A stretch of 64,000 nt of DNA, taken from NCBI GenBank assembly GCA_024036415.1, contig JAMWET010003135.1, forward strand, positions 62,001 through 126,000. Reading direction: 5' to 3'. The notes beneath the pieces were generated by a model, which had not been told where the DNA came from, ran no database searches, and saw only the letters and a program-made list of their open reading frames with translations. Position numbers and translations under genes: made by a program. This document shows, in pieces, positions 1-11,299 of the stretch. The DNA is from Prochilodus magdalenae (lineage: Eukaryota; Chordata; Actinopteri; Characiformes; Prochilodontidae). Numbering within the stretch: position 1 is the first letter of the stretch; each line of letters starts with the position of its first letter.

Positions 1-58
1 GGGCAAGCCAGGGAACAAGCAGACTCCAGGTAATTCTTCACATGCCTCCATTCTTAGA

Positions 59-342
59 CTGTATTCGAAATGGGGTACTACATACTACTGCATACTAAAG
101 CCACCTAAAAGTAGTATGTAGTATGCAGTATGTGACCAAACTGAAGATCTGTAGTGCACTGAAGATACCGCTGCTTCAGTCAGAGAGAATGGTGGCGGGT
201 AACACTGGGGTATTATTATTAGTATACCACACTGTAGGACAGAACCTGTTACTGTACTGTATACTACACACAGGGGTGTATACAGTGTACAGCACATACT
301 ACTGTAGTGTGCAGTGTAGTAGTGTACCATTTTAAATACAGC
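59..342. mobile_element. MITE-like palindromic element in a RIMS2 intron
   Basis: Imperfect terminal inverted repeats: the left end reads ctgtattcgaaatggggta and the right end, reverse-complemented, reads gctgtatttaaaatggtac. CTTAGA flanks both sides (53-58 and 343-348) as a candidate 6-bp target duplication. Inside are further inverted copies of tactacatactactgcatac (about 75-140). There is no coding capacity. A non-autonomous DNA transposon is the best reading; the superfamily is not assigned. Confidence 0.6.
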
Positions 343-443
343 CTTAGACCCTTTAAAATGCTCAAACGTGTTTCTGTACTGGTGATGGCTCTGTAACGAC
401 AGAACAGCCCATCTGAACCTGTAACACTGGTATGTTTTTACAG

Positions 444-2470
444 CACCCTATGTTAAAGTCTACCTACTGGATAACGGGAAATGCATCAACAAGAAGAAGA
501 CGCGGCTGGCGAGGAAAACGCTGGATCCTCTGTACCAGCAGCAGCTGCAGTTTGAGGAGAACCCCGAGGGAAAGGTCTTACAGGTAACATGCACCAGTCA
601 TAACAGTTATTAGAGGCACCGTAAATGTAGGGTAAGGTTCAATGGTCAGGACCCCCACAGAGCAGCTACTATGTGGGTGGTGGATCATTCTTAGCACTGC
701 AGTGACACTGACGTGGTGGTGGTGTGTTAGTGTGTGTTGTGCTGGTGTGAGTGGATCAGACACAGCAGTGCTGCTGGAGTGTTTAAACACTGTGTCCACT
801 CACTGTCCACTCTATTAGACACAGGACACTGCTGGCTGAACAGTTTTGGTTGGTAGACAATTCTCAGTCCAGCAGTGACACCGAGGTGTCCAGCAGCACT
901 GTTTTGTCTGATCCACTTACACCAGCACAACACACACCAACACCACTACATCAGTGTCACTGCAGTGCTGAGAATGATCCACCACCCACATTGTCCCTGC
1001 TCTGTGGTGGTCCTGTTGGGGTCCTGACCATTAAAGAACAGGGTAATACAGTATACAGAGAAACAGATGGACTACAGTCTGTACCTGTAGAACTACAGAG
1101 TGTCCTATATGGTCAGTGGAGCTGATAAAGTGGACAGTGAGTGCAGATACAGGGAGGTGGTTTTAGAGTTGTGGCTAATCTGTGTATGTTACCGATATTG
1201 TGACCTCATGTGACTGACCTTTTATAGTCTTATAACTGACACCTTATCGTCGTCCTTTAATAGGATCTAGGTCTGGGCTGTTACAGGTTAAGTAAGAAGT
1301 ACTAATGCAAACTTTCCACACATGCTAAAATACCAACAGGTATTAGCAAATAAGTCTCCAGACGACAACAGAGCAGAAACATCGTAATGACCTCATATAG
1401 GTGGTGGATAGTGGAGGGTATTTTTGGCTTTGTCAGCCCTCGGGCTATTGGCAGGTAACTAGTCTTAAATATTAAATCCATGTATTTGATGGAGTACTAG
1501 TGCGGGCATAAGGCGCAAACTGTGGCAGTGTGAGGGATGCTTTCCACTTTGGAAAAGCAAGTCAAGTCAAATTTATGTATTTAGCGTATACAGCGTATAT
1601 ATGTACACAGCCTATATATGTATACAGCCTATATATGTATATAGCGTATATATATGTATATGTATTTGTATGTAGATTTTTACAGATGTTGTCACAAAGC
1701 AGCTTTAAAGAAAGTCCAGGTCCAAGCCCCCAATGAGCAAGCAAAGGGGCAACAGTGGCAAGAAATAAACCTTTAGAACAAGAAGAAGTTCCCTCCAGAG
1801 GAACCAAGAACCAAGATCAAACAGAGAACCCATCCTGTTAAGGTTGACCCCGGATAGCAACAAACGCTAAGAGGATCAGAGTTTATAATTATAGGCAATG
1901 GACAGGACACGTGTTGAGTGTCACGCAACAGCATCAGCCCGCATGGGGTTTCTCCACTTCAGATAAAACTCATGGTTGGGGTGATGCAGCTCCACATGAT
2001 AGACAGCACAAACAGGCCGGAAGTCTTTAAGTGCAGATAAGATCTCTGGAAGATCTTAATTGGTTAATTCCGAAGCTGCTTTCTTAGCTCCTGTTAGAGA
2101 TCCGGATCATTTTAGAAAATGTTAAAAAGCTGTATTTGCTGGAGCACAGCTGCTTCGTGATCTTGGTTCATGCTATGCTCGCACCAGAGACGTCCAGGAT
2201 TGGTCAGTGAGCTTTGACTAGAGTGCTTCACATCTGTAACGCTCCGTGTCCTTGTTTTTCCAGATCATCGTTTGGGGTGACTACGGGCGCATGGACCACA
2301 AATCCTTCATGGGCGCCGCCCAGATCCTTCTAGACGATTTAGAGCTCACTAACATGGTGATCGGCTGGTATAAGCTCTTTCCTCCCACCTCGCTGGTGGA
2401 CCCCACTCTGGCCCCTCTGAGCAGTAAGCCTCCAGAGGGAGCGGTGGAGAGCTCCAACGTTCGCTCGTAG
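444..2470 (+). CDS. RIMS2: RIM-family presynaptic active-zone protein, last two coding exons (C2B domain and C-terminus)
   Basis: Two exons are visible. Exon A is 444-583, after the acceptor tttttacag and before CAG|GTAACA; it begins two bases into a codon and encodes 46 full codons (PYVKVYLLDNGKCINKKKT...GKVLQ). Exon B is 2264-2470, after tttttccag; it continues in phase 0 with IIVWGDYGRMDHKSFMG, then GWYKLFPP and SLVDPTLAPL, and stops at TAG 2468-2470. This is the second half of the RIM C2B domain plus the short tail. RIM proteins scaffold the synaptic-vesicle release site; the C2B domain is known to bind liprins and phosphoinositides. The GRMDHKSFMG and SLVDPTLAPL blocks fit RIM1/RIM2 better than RIM3/RIM4, and the neighbours DCSTAMP and LRP12 favour RIMS2. 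The last 16 residues look different from the mammalian tail. Upstream exons lie outside the window. A RIMS1 or RIMS2 duplicate cannot be told apart from this piece alone. Confidence 0.88.
618..1172. repeat. Palindromic dispersed repeat, copy 1 (RIMS2 intron)
   Basis: The left arm has tggatcattcttagcactgc and ggtgtgttagtgtgtgttgt. The right arm carries the complements in reverse order (acaacacacaccaacacc, then gcagtgctgagaatgatcca), so the element folds back on itself. It ends with an acagatggactacagtctgt block and a tggtcagtggagctgataa block. The same sequence recurs at about 31484, 37215 and 53590, with fragments at 8270 and 16590. I recognise it as an abundant otophysan repeat but do not assign a class. 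Confidence 0.75.
1556..1860 (+). repeat. Dispersed repeat with internal TATATG/TACAGC microsatellite
   Basis: It starts with aagtcaagtcaaatttatgt, continues with a degenerate tatatgtatacagcc run (about 1590-1665), then gttgtcacaaagcagcttta, and ends near gaggaaccaagaaccaaga and gaacccatcct. This is the recognisable backbone of a common fish interspersed repeat. The short open frames across it follow the microsatellite and are not genes. The rest of the intron, 1860-2263, shows nothing further. Confidence 0.6.
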
Positions 2471-4335
2471 CAGCGGCAAGGCAAGACTAGCGGTCAGCAG
2501 CGGGAAAACTGAGACAGAGGGGAGGAATCAGGGCTGAACGCTCCGCGCCCTGCGTCCACTGCATGCTTCATGTTTGCGTCCTCTGAGCCCCGTGGGACGG
2601 GAGGCTGAGACAAAAAAGGCCTGCGTTCCTTCTGCCAAAAGAGAAACGAGAAAAGAGAAAAAGGGAAACACTGTATCCGTCACATGGGGGGGAAACGCCG
2701 GAGCCTGGCGTCCGCATGCAAACAGCAGCGGTGCGTTCGGTCAGAGGGCTTCGGTGGAGCTCAGAGGTGGACGACCACGTGGAGGTCAAGAAGGGGAGCT
2801 ACGCTGAACCGGTGTATGGCAGGATGAGTTCTACAGAAGCCCTGGGGACAGAAACAGACAAACAAGCGAGAGGCTATTTCTGTTTGTATTGAAAGGGATG
2901 TCGGTGTTCTTTATCCAGAGCTCTTTCTTTTCGTTTTGTTTTGTTTTGTTTTTGGTAAGTTTGAGCCGTGCCTGCAAGCCAAGCTCTGAAAACGAGGAAA
3001 AACACACACACACACAAAAAACAAAAAAAGCCATGTGGACCACCAGCAGCTGGCTGAGGTTGGCTGGCATTTAGAAAGACAGGAGCGCCTGGACTAAGAG
3101 ACCAGGAGACGTACTGTACTGTATTCAAGTCGAGCCACATCAGACGAAACGATGTTCCACTTCCATCAATGACGACAGTATGAATATCGCCATTTTGATA
3201 AAAACTAAAACAAGCAGAAACTCTGAAAACATGACAGGACCTTCCGTGCTCCAGTATGGCGCTCTTTTCCGTGATGTACTGTATGAAAATCATGAACCAA
3301 TTTTATTTCATTTTTATGTTTTTTTTTTTTTTTTGCATGGATGCAAAGTTAGCTGTACTGAAAAAAGGAAGATTATTTTCATCAATGGCAAAAAAAAGGG
3401 AGGAAAAAAGAATCAGCCATTTTCAACAATTTATATTATTTTTAATATACAGTTCTCTAGTGCATGGTTTTAAGGGAGAGTGAATGCAACCAACATAAAA
3501 GATGTGATCGTCATCCTTTAGATCATGCTTCTGTATTTTTACAGATATCAGTTGGGGCGTGGCCTGGGGATCTTTCCTGTCTTGTGTTATGAAAGAAAAA
3601 AAAAGAAACAAAAGAAAGACGGGGGTCTCAAATAAACAGACATGTGGCGTAAGTACGCCTTACATTCGTCATTATGTGCAAACCATACATTATCCTCCCT
3701 GGAGAAAGGCTGCCATGCTAAATGGGTCCACCAGGGGGGGCACTGCAGAGCTGCAGAGCCCCATTCCCCCACACGTTCATCCGAACCAGGCATGTTGAGT
3801 AGAGGTCTGCGACATGGCTCGAGCCACACACCCTCCCCGAACTTCGGCATGTTTCTGAATGAACCGAGTGGTGCGGTTTTTGTGCGGTTTTTCGTGTACA
3901 GTGCATGTGGACCCCCCCCCCATTCTTACTGAAGGCCCGCCAGCGCAGGGCTTCATGGCCAACGGTTCAGAAATTCAGCTAAACATTCCACCTCCTGTTT
4001 CCTTTCGGATAAACAAACAAACAAACACAAACGAACATGGGGAAGCGAGTAAAAGATACTTTTATATTTAACGGAGGTCGACTAGGAGAAAACAAGTATG
4101 TAAGGCTGCAAGTATATTTTATTTTGATATTGTTAAAAAAAGATTAAAAAATATAAATAAAGCCGGTTCCGTCGAACGGTGCAGTATGTGGACTTTTGGA
4201 GACTCGTGGGGAGTTTTAGCACAGCACACTGGAACGAGTCACTCTTGTGTCTGTGGAAACGGAGAGAGAATTGCCACAATATGAATTTTTAATTGTTTTC
4301 TTGTTTTGAGAAAATAAAGTTCATTTACTATTCGC
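2471..4335 (+). other. RIMS2: RIMS2 3' untranslated region
   Basis: Follows the TAG at 2468-2470 with no reading frame of interest. It is A/T-rich with homopolymer runs (about 2926-2955, 3005-3030, 3315-3335, 3593-3605). AATAAA hexamers lie at 4156-4161 and 4313-4318. Its extent is inferred from the last signal. Confidence 0.6.
4313..4318 (+). terminator. Polyadenylation signal AATAAA (RIMS2, distal)
   Basis: gagAATAAAgttcatt is followed within 30 bases by the GT/T-rich stretch cagtgtcttccttgcc, as expected downstream of a cleavage site. Transposon debris begins just after. An alternative proximal AATAAA is at 4156-4161. Confidence 0.5.
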
Positions 4336-4369
4336 AGTGTCTTCCTTGCCTCATGAAACATCTCCTCAA

Positions 4370-5075
4370 ACACCACCTCATTCAAACACTGACAGACTTG
4401 ACTCCTATACTACAAACCAAGCTCACTGGACAAGCCTACCTAACAGCTGGTAGTACCTCCACTAGCACCAATAACAGCTGTGTCTGGATTTGGCACGGAC
4501 CGAGCAAGTTTCTGGACGTGAGCCACATCAACAATCAGACACTCTTCATCAAATAAGCTGTCAGTTGGGCCAGATTTGGTGTACAAGAATCCCCTGTAGA
4601 CTGGGATTTTAGTCACTGCTGGTAGACCCATATGACTACGCTTCCATACACCTGCAGATCCAGCTACTTCCTTCACACTATGGTGTTTGGCACGCCCACA
4701 CGCGGTCACTCCTTCTAGCCAATCATTAACATCTGCTCTGGAGCCGTTTTCCACACATGCAACGAGACATTTACTGCACTGTACCACCTCTTCTCATTTT
4801 ATGGATCCAGTCACACACACCCTGCAGGTATTTATACCCCCATCATCCTCATGCACCGCCATCTGCCAGAGCCTATAGTTACGAACACCTAAAACACACA
4901 AGCTGACTCCAGAAAGTCATTCTAAACTTGTTCTGGCCATAAAAAGGTCAGACACTCTAATATTTCCTCTAACATTTATTTCAGTCCAGAGTTGCGTTCA
5001 TTTTTCCCAAAGATCTTGTATAGATGGCGAGATTTGGGCCACTGTTTTGGCCGGGCAGTGTATATAAGAAACTGG
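4370..5075 (-). mobile_element. Degenerate DNA-transposon relic
   Basis: Shares blocks with two other places in the window. The block cctacctaacagctggtagt/ataacagctgtgtctgga resembles 13176-13260. The block tagtcactgctggtagaccc plus gcaggtatttatacc resembles 54610-54655. The minus frame at 4440-4787 is open but has no intact transposase domain. It probably belongs to the Tc1-like elements with reversed coding sense. The end reads gggcagtgtatataag. Confidence 0.5.
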
Positions 5076-5104
5076 ATAATTACTGCAGTGGTTAATGTGT
5101 TTTA

Positions 5105-5830
5105 GCTGCAATGACATTTTTAACTCCAACTGTTCCAGTGAGTAGCTTTGCATTTCTTAAACCACAATGTCGGAAGACGTATCCCATTATCGTGGGAAAG
5201 TCCTTACTGTGTTTCAGAAACTGGTCAGATTGGAATGGCTGGAACTGGGTTCAGAACCATCCAGCGTGTTATCAATACCTGGAATGCAAGTGGAGAACTG
5301 GCAACTTCACTGCCAGGAAATGTGGTTGGAAAGTTAGCAGAGACCACTTAAACAGACAGTAGGACCCAGGTCTGTGCTTGAGAGCGACAGTAAGAACATC
5401 CCAACACAACCGGAACTCAGCTTCTGTTTCCTAGGGAGCAAAAAAAAAGACTGGACTCTGGAGTGATGAAGAAAGGTCATGTGGTCTGACGAGTCCAGTC
5501 TGACCCTATCCCAGAGTGATGGGAACATCAGGGTAAGAAGGGAAGCACATGAAGTGAGGCTCCCATCATGTATAGTGTCCACTGTAGAAACCTCTGGAGG
5601 CAGTGTTCTGGTGATCTGGCATGGGTTTCAGTTGGTCAGGTTGGGGTTCAGCAACATTATGTGGTGGTACAATGAAGAAACCCCGAGTGACAAGCTTAAT
5701 CCATCAATGTCTTTTCTTCCCTGAGATCACAGCCACATTCCAGGACAACAGTGCTGAGATTCGTCGAGCGGATAAAAAAGGAAGGGTCCATAGTGCTGCA
5801 GTGTGCGGTCTCTAATAAACAGCCCTTGGA
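5105..5830 (+). pseudogene. Tc1-like transposase pseudogene
   Basis: The plus strand preserves broken Tc1/mariner transposase blocks. The helix-turn-helix part (GWNWVQNHPA/RTIQRVINTWN around 5235-5290) is in different frames. The catalytic-core start WSDESSLTLSQSDGNIRVRR (about 5482-5540) is followed by PSCIVSTVE and GGSVLVIWHGF (5565-5628). WSDES contains one acidic catalytic residue of the DDE triad. Frameshifts and stops separate the blocks and no terminal inverted repeats are evident, so it is a dead copy. Confidence 0.75.
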
Positions 5831-6230
5831 AAGGAGCTAAAGAGCAGTGTTTGGGATGCATCTGGTGCTAGAGGGTTACAGATAGAGGGGCTAAGCCTGC
5901 ATTAGGGGCGTCTTGGGGGGACATGAACCCCCCGGGGCTGTCTGTTTTTAATGGCCACAAAATAAGCATTTGGAACTGCTACTGTACAAGCAGTCCCTCT
6001 GTCTTGCCTTGTAGTTAGTATTAGCTTAGCATTATCAGGTGTAGCTTCTGGAGCTCAGCGCATCTCCTCTCTCACAGATAAGCTGCTGGATCCTAAATAT
6101 AGCTGGTATTCAAATTCACCGATTATAGATCTGCTCACACTCAGAGCTCTTTACTCAGCCTGGGGCCAGAGTTCTCACTTACATCCAGTCATCCATCATT
6201 TAGACTGAAAACAACTCTCCCTCCATCACT
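5831..6230. other. Intergenic, no feature seen
   Basis: Unique-looking sequence between the Tc1 relic and the 60-bp minisatellite. No convincing open frame, splice-flanked exon or repeat was seen. Confidence 0.4.
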
Positions 6231-7735
6231 AACTTCCATCAGATCTCCCCCTTTCAATCCTGTCTCCTTTATCTTCATCACTAACCTCCGTCAGATCTGT
6301 TCTTTCAGCTTCTGTCTCTCCCTCGCCTTCTCCTCCGTCACTAGCCTTGATCAGATCTGCTCCTTCAGCTTCTTTCTCTCCCTCGCTTCCTCCTCCATCA
6401 CTAACCTCCGTCAGATCTGTTCCTTCAGCTTCTGTCGCTCCCTCGCTTCCTCCTCCATCACTAACCTCCTTCAGATCTGTTCCTTCAGCTTCTGTCTCTC
6501 CCTTGCTTCCTCCTCCATCACTAGCCTCGATCAGATCTGCTCCTTCAGCTTCTTTCTCTCCCTCACTATCTCCTCCATCACTAGCCTCTATCAGATCTGC
6601 TCCTTCAGCTTCTTTCTCTCCCTCACTATCTCCTCCATCACTAGCCTCTATCAGATCTGCTCCCTCAGCTTCTGTCTCTCCCTCACTATCTCCTCCATCA
6701 CTAGCCTCTATCAGATCTGCTCCTTCAGCTTCTTTCTCTCCCTCACTATCTCCTCCATCACTAGCCTCTATCAGATCTGCTCCCTCAGCTTCTGTCTCTC
6801 CCTCACTATCTCCTCCATCACTAGCCTCTATCAGATCTGCTCCTTCAGCTTCTTTCTCTCCCTCACTATCTCCTCCATCACTAGCCTCTATCAGATCTGC
6901 TCCTTCAGCTTCTCTCTCCCTCACTTTCTCCTCCATCACTAGCCTCTATCAGATCTGCTCCCTCAGCTTCTGTCTCTCCCTCACTATCTCCTCCATCACT
7001 AGCCTCTATCAGATCTGCTCCCTCAGCTTCTCTCTCCCTCACTTTCTCCTCCATCACTAGCCTCTATCAGATCTGCTCCCTCAGCTTCTCTCTCCCTCAC
7101 TTTCTCCTTCATCACTAGCCTCTATCAGATCTGTTCCTTCAGCTTCTTTCTCTCCCTCACTTTCTCCTCCATTACTAACCTCCATCAGATCTGCTCCTTC
7201 AGCTTCTGTCTCTCCCTCACTTTCTCCTCCATTACTAACCTCCATCAGATCTGCTCCCTCAGCTTCTTTCTCTCCCTCACTTTCTCCTCCATCACTAGCC
7301 TCGATCAGATCTGTTCCCTCAGCTTCTTTCTCTCCCTCACTTTCTCCTCCATTACTAACCTCCATCAGATCTGCTCCCTCAGCTTCTTTCTCTCCCTCAC
7401 TTTCTCCTCCATCACTAGCCTCGATCAGATCTGCTCCTTCAGCTTCTGTCTCTCCCTCACTTTCTCCTCCATCACTAGCCTCGATCAGATCTGCTCCTTC
7501 AGCTTCTTTCTCTCCCTCACTTTCTCCTCCATCACTAGCCTCGATCAGATCTGTTCCTTCAGCTTCTGTCTCTCCCTCACTTTCTCCTCCATTACGAACC
7601 TCCATCAGATCTGCTCCTTCAATCCTGTCAATCTCCTTCAGCTACTTTCTCTTCCTTCTTCTCTTCCATTCCTTACCTCTGCCAGATATGGTCCTTCAGC
7701 TTCTTCCTCTCCCTCTCTTTCTCCTCCGTCAGCAT
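6230..7735. repeat. 60-bp minisatellite, open in frame on both strands
   Basis: About 21 units of 60 bp, each with cagatctgctccttcagctt and ctccctcac, degenerating at both ends. Because 60 is divisible by three, it stays open on both strands. The minus strand reads a 20-residue acidic repeat (EAEGADLIEASDGG-type, at 6229-6939 and 7081-7605). The plus strand reads SAPSASxSPSLxPPSLASIR (6347-7060). Three units (starting about 6901, 7019 and 7077) are 58 bp; the three 2-bp losses sum to 6 bp, so the minus-strand frame is the same on either side. In the minus frame a TAG lies just upstream of the ATG at 7605. No flanking exon or matching protein family is recognised, so it is treated as non-coding. 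Confidence 0.85.
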
Positions 7736-7739
7736 TAGC

Positions 7740-10600
7740 CAAAGAATGACGTAGACAACTTTATTTGAGCTGCGTTTGGTACAAACAGGACAGTCCAAAC
7801 ACAGACCAAATTTTGGATGGACATATCACAGGCCAGATTTCTAAGGAATAGGAACAGGAATTCCCAGTTTCACTTTGTATTCTGGGTAGAGTGAATGAAG
7901 AGGGTGCTTGTTTGTGACCCAGACATACAAGCAGCAGTGCTCTAGACACAATCCTGTGATGAGGGTTAAAAGACGTGATGTGATAAGAGGACCAGTGTGG
8001 AGAGGAACACGTGAAAACAGTGATATATAATTAATTGTCACTCACGTTTATTCCAGGTGTTGATCCCAAAACAGATGGCCTGAAACCCCACACACTGTAG
8101 ATCACCAAAAGGGGCTCTGCAGATGCCAGTCCTTTAGAGGCAGGGATCCTTTGGAAGGGATTCTTTTGGAGGTGACTGCAGGAAAGTGTCTCAAAGGCCG
8201 CCCCGTCGGCCTGATGTATGCAGTCAATTTCAGTTATCACTGAGGTACACATTTTTCCAAAAAATGCTAGTGCTCCTATATGGTCAATGGTTGATAAAGT
8301 GGAGTGTAGATACAAGATGATAAGGATGGTTGGGTGGCTTGTTGGATATCATACTGTTTGCTTTAACTTGTTTTTAAATTTTTTTTTTATTTGTTATACA
8401 TACTGTTTTCAATGGGAGTATTGGTGATGTGTAGCGAAGGTTGTGTCCTTTAGGTAAAATTTGATGTCATGTGATGTTTTAATATTACCACTTTTAATAT
8501 TATCACTTAATATTTCATTGACTCGAAGTGGGAGACATAAAAATAAATAAGGTGGAACCTTTATTCAGGAAGACACTTTTTTTGTTTTCCAACTAGACTC
8601 TTCCTTCTATAGGGAAGAGTACGGTGGTTGTGGTATCTGTATGTGGGCTGCATAATGTTTTTAAAATAAAATTATGATGTTTAGAAGTTTTCTAAGAGAC
8701 TTATTTGTGCAGTGCTTATAAACGTATTTGATATACAACTATAGTACCACCTGCTATAGATTTTTATTGTGTCATTAGTAGTAATAGCTGAAGTTGTCAG
8801 TTGTATTAACGAAATTTTTTCCTCATATTCAGCTTAAATTAATAAATAAGTCTGAATGAAACAACTTAACTCTACCGACTGGAGAAGCATATTTTTCTAA
8901 GCAAAGATGAATGAAACTCAATTCAGCGTTTGGTCCATCTGACTGCTGCCGGCCCAGCCAATTACAGCTTGGGCTTTTTCTAAGCGCTCCGACTTGCGTT
9001 TAGCGTTCAGCATTTATCCATAGGCAAATGAATTCTCTCCCATAGGAAATGAATGGTGGAATGTTCAGGAACATTCGGATCTAACTGCCACGTGGTGACG
9101 TCACCATGCAAACCCATGACATAGACACTCATACAAAGTACACACAGACAGCCTAGTATACAGTAATAATAATCGTAATCACGGAAAATGAATGGCGTAG
9201 GATGGGGGATGCGCCATTATGGCTTTGGAGCCTCCTGTGGCTCATTTACTGCTCTGTCCCAGCTCCACAGTGGAATAATATTTTTGGTAAAATACAGTAA
9301 TCTTCCCTTGCCGTAAAATAATCCAATATCGCTGCTAAACCATCTTAAACGCTGGAGTTGATGGAGCCTGTAACTGCTCTTACATCTGCCTATCCTGAAG
9401 GTAGGCCCGCAGGCAGTTGGTCACCATAGCAATGCAGGCAAGAATTTCGGCTAGCTACGTAGTGAAGATTTGAACCGTGTAAACCACAGAAACAGCGCTG
9501 AAATCACATGTTCAGGCGTCCACGGACGACCACTGGTTACTGGGTAGTAGCTAATGATACAGAAACCAGAGAGAATTGAGAGGAACAGCCGAATGGACTT
9601 TATTTTATAAACCCTAACCTGGTTTCCTGATGAGTTTAATCCACAACAAAAACTGACAGAAACTTAAAACGTGAAGCCAAAAGTTAGAATTTTCCTGTTC
9701 CACCTTAAATAGCCCAAAAATGCAGCTGCTGTACCATTTAAGGGAAAGATTTGAACAACACGCCGGTGAATGAGAAGCTTGCCGTAGCCAGGAAAAAGTA
9801 AAACGCTGAGAGACACTTAACAGGAAAATACTCTACGTCTGAGGAAACGTTTCCTGGCGGATATGCGAGAAACGCTAAAGCTTAAAGCAGAGCAGAGTAA
9901 GTGCGTTTTCGTTCATATTTTTGCCTATGCCAGTTTATTAGCACGTACTGTGACATATTCTTAGCCAAGATGGTCAAATAGACCTAAAATATTGTGGATC
10001 CCAAAGTGGTGTTAAGAAGAGAACGTGTCTGGGTTTGGGTCGCCGTCCACTGTGCGAAGCTGGTACTGGAACAGCCTTGCTGGCTAAGTGAAACATGGCA
10101 TACGGTGGGGCACATCGTTAGCTGGCTAGCTAGCTCACTTAGATTTAAAGATTTGTCTGCTTTGGGCAAATATAGCTAAGTTAGCAAATAAAAATTTTAC
10201 TAACAAAGGTGACATTACTAAAGAATCATTTTAACTTCTTTAATTCAGTGCCATTAAAGGTCCTGATAAAAGCTAGCTTAGATAAACTAGCTAGCTAGCT
10301 ATGTTAATTTTTTTTGCTTCAATTCGACGCACGTTTTGACTGTGAATTGTATTGATGTCTTTTCAACAGCTAAGTTTAGACGTCTTTACAACTTTCAACC
10401 ATGACGAAACATAAATCAAACCGCAGTTATGTTCGTGATTTCAGCGTTAAATCCACGCTCATAAAATAGTCTTTGTGGAGACTATTTTGGAATTTTTTTT
10501 TAACAGCTATGTTTAGGCATCTTTTCTTCTTTAACTTTTGACCTTAATAAAGTGTAGTTTAAACGCCAGTCAGATACGTAACTTCACCGTTGTTTTACCC
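7740..10600. other. Intergenic stretch without a supported gene
   Basis: Contains a short palindromic-repeat fragment at 8270-8330 (cctatatggtcaatggttgataaagtgg), A/T-rich unique sequence at 8330-8930, and a slightly GC-richer part at 8930-9560 with the CRE/E-box palindrome listed separately. gctagctagct-type runs lie near 10115-10300. Reading frames are short and have no recognisable product. Confidence 0.5.
9086..9114. promoter_or_regulatory. Candidate composite regulatory site: E-box, CRE palindrome, octamer-like
   Basis: CACGTG at 9089-9094 is followed by the perfect 12-bp palindrome ggtgacgtcacc (9094-9105) holding the full CRE TGACGTCA, then ATGCAAA. It lies about 4.7 kb upstream of the DCSTAMP start codon. 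It is motif evidence only; it could sit in an unrecognised repeat. Confidence 0.25.
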
Positions 10601-11230
10601 TAACACTTAATTACCAAAGACATCAGTGTGATCGGCCTGTAGTTGTAAGACAAGCCACTGTGCCTTTCTTCGGGAGCGGCACAGTGGTGGTTGTCTGAAA
10701 GCAGGTGGGAATTAGCGCACATGCTAAAGAAAGGTTGTAGATATCCGAAAAAACATCAGCCAATTCTACAACACAAGATCTGAGTGCTCCACCAGGTATG
10801 TTGTTGGGGCCGGCTGCTTTTCGTGGGTTAACTCTGCTCAGAATCTTCCTCACATCTGCAGATGAAACTGTCAGAGCTGGTTCCTGAGAATCCTCACTCA
10901 CCAGAGCCCGCTTAGGTGGTTCTGTGTTAAGGGCTTCAAAGCGAGCATAAAAGTCATTCAGCTCATCTGGCAGGGCAGCGTGGCCCTCTGTGCTTAGTCT
11001 GATAATCAGTGAGCTGTTTCAGCCCCTGCCTCATGCGCCTGGTGTCAGTGGTGCTGTAGTGGTGTTCCAGCTTAAGACTGTCACTGTCACTGTTGTCACT
11101 GTTGTCAGTCTACTTGAAGGGTCTCAGTCGACTTAAAGGGTCGCCGACTGACAAACCTAAACAGTCTTGTGGTACTCCAGTACTGAAGGTCTTGGGATCT
11201 GACATGTCTTTTCCAAGCTGTGTCTGCTGT
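10600..11230 (-). pseudogene. Non-LTR retrotransposon (LINE) reverse-transcriptase fragment
   Basis: Minus-strand translation gives DELNDFYARFEALN (about 10925-10970), then SSADVRKILSRVNPRKAAGP, GIP-like and DIYNLSLACALIPTCFQ, then TVPLPKKG (to about 10640). This is the linker and first reverse-transcriptase blocks typical of fish LINEs. The fragment is 5'-truncated and 3'-truncated, and breaks after PKKG where a DYRPVAL-type block is expected. No endonuclease or 3' tail is seen. It is dead. Confidence 0.8.
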
Positions 11231-11299
11231 CTCCAGGTTTTCAGGAAATCCATGATCCACTAGCCTGTGGGATCTGGTACAGACAGGTGGGAGAGTTTG

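Noticed and set aside
3559..4071. Several short overlapping frames on both strands
   Set aside because: They lie in the RIMS2 3' UTR and show no protein-like features.
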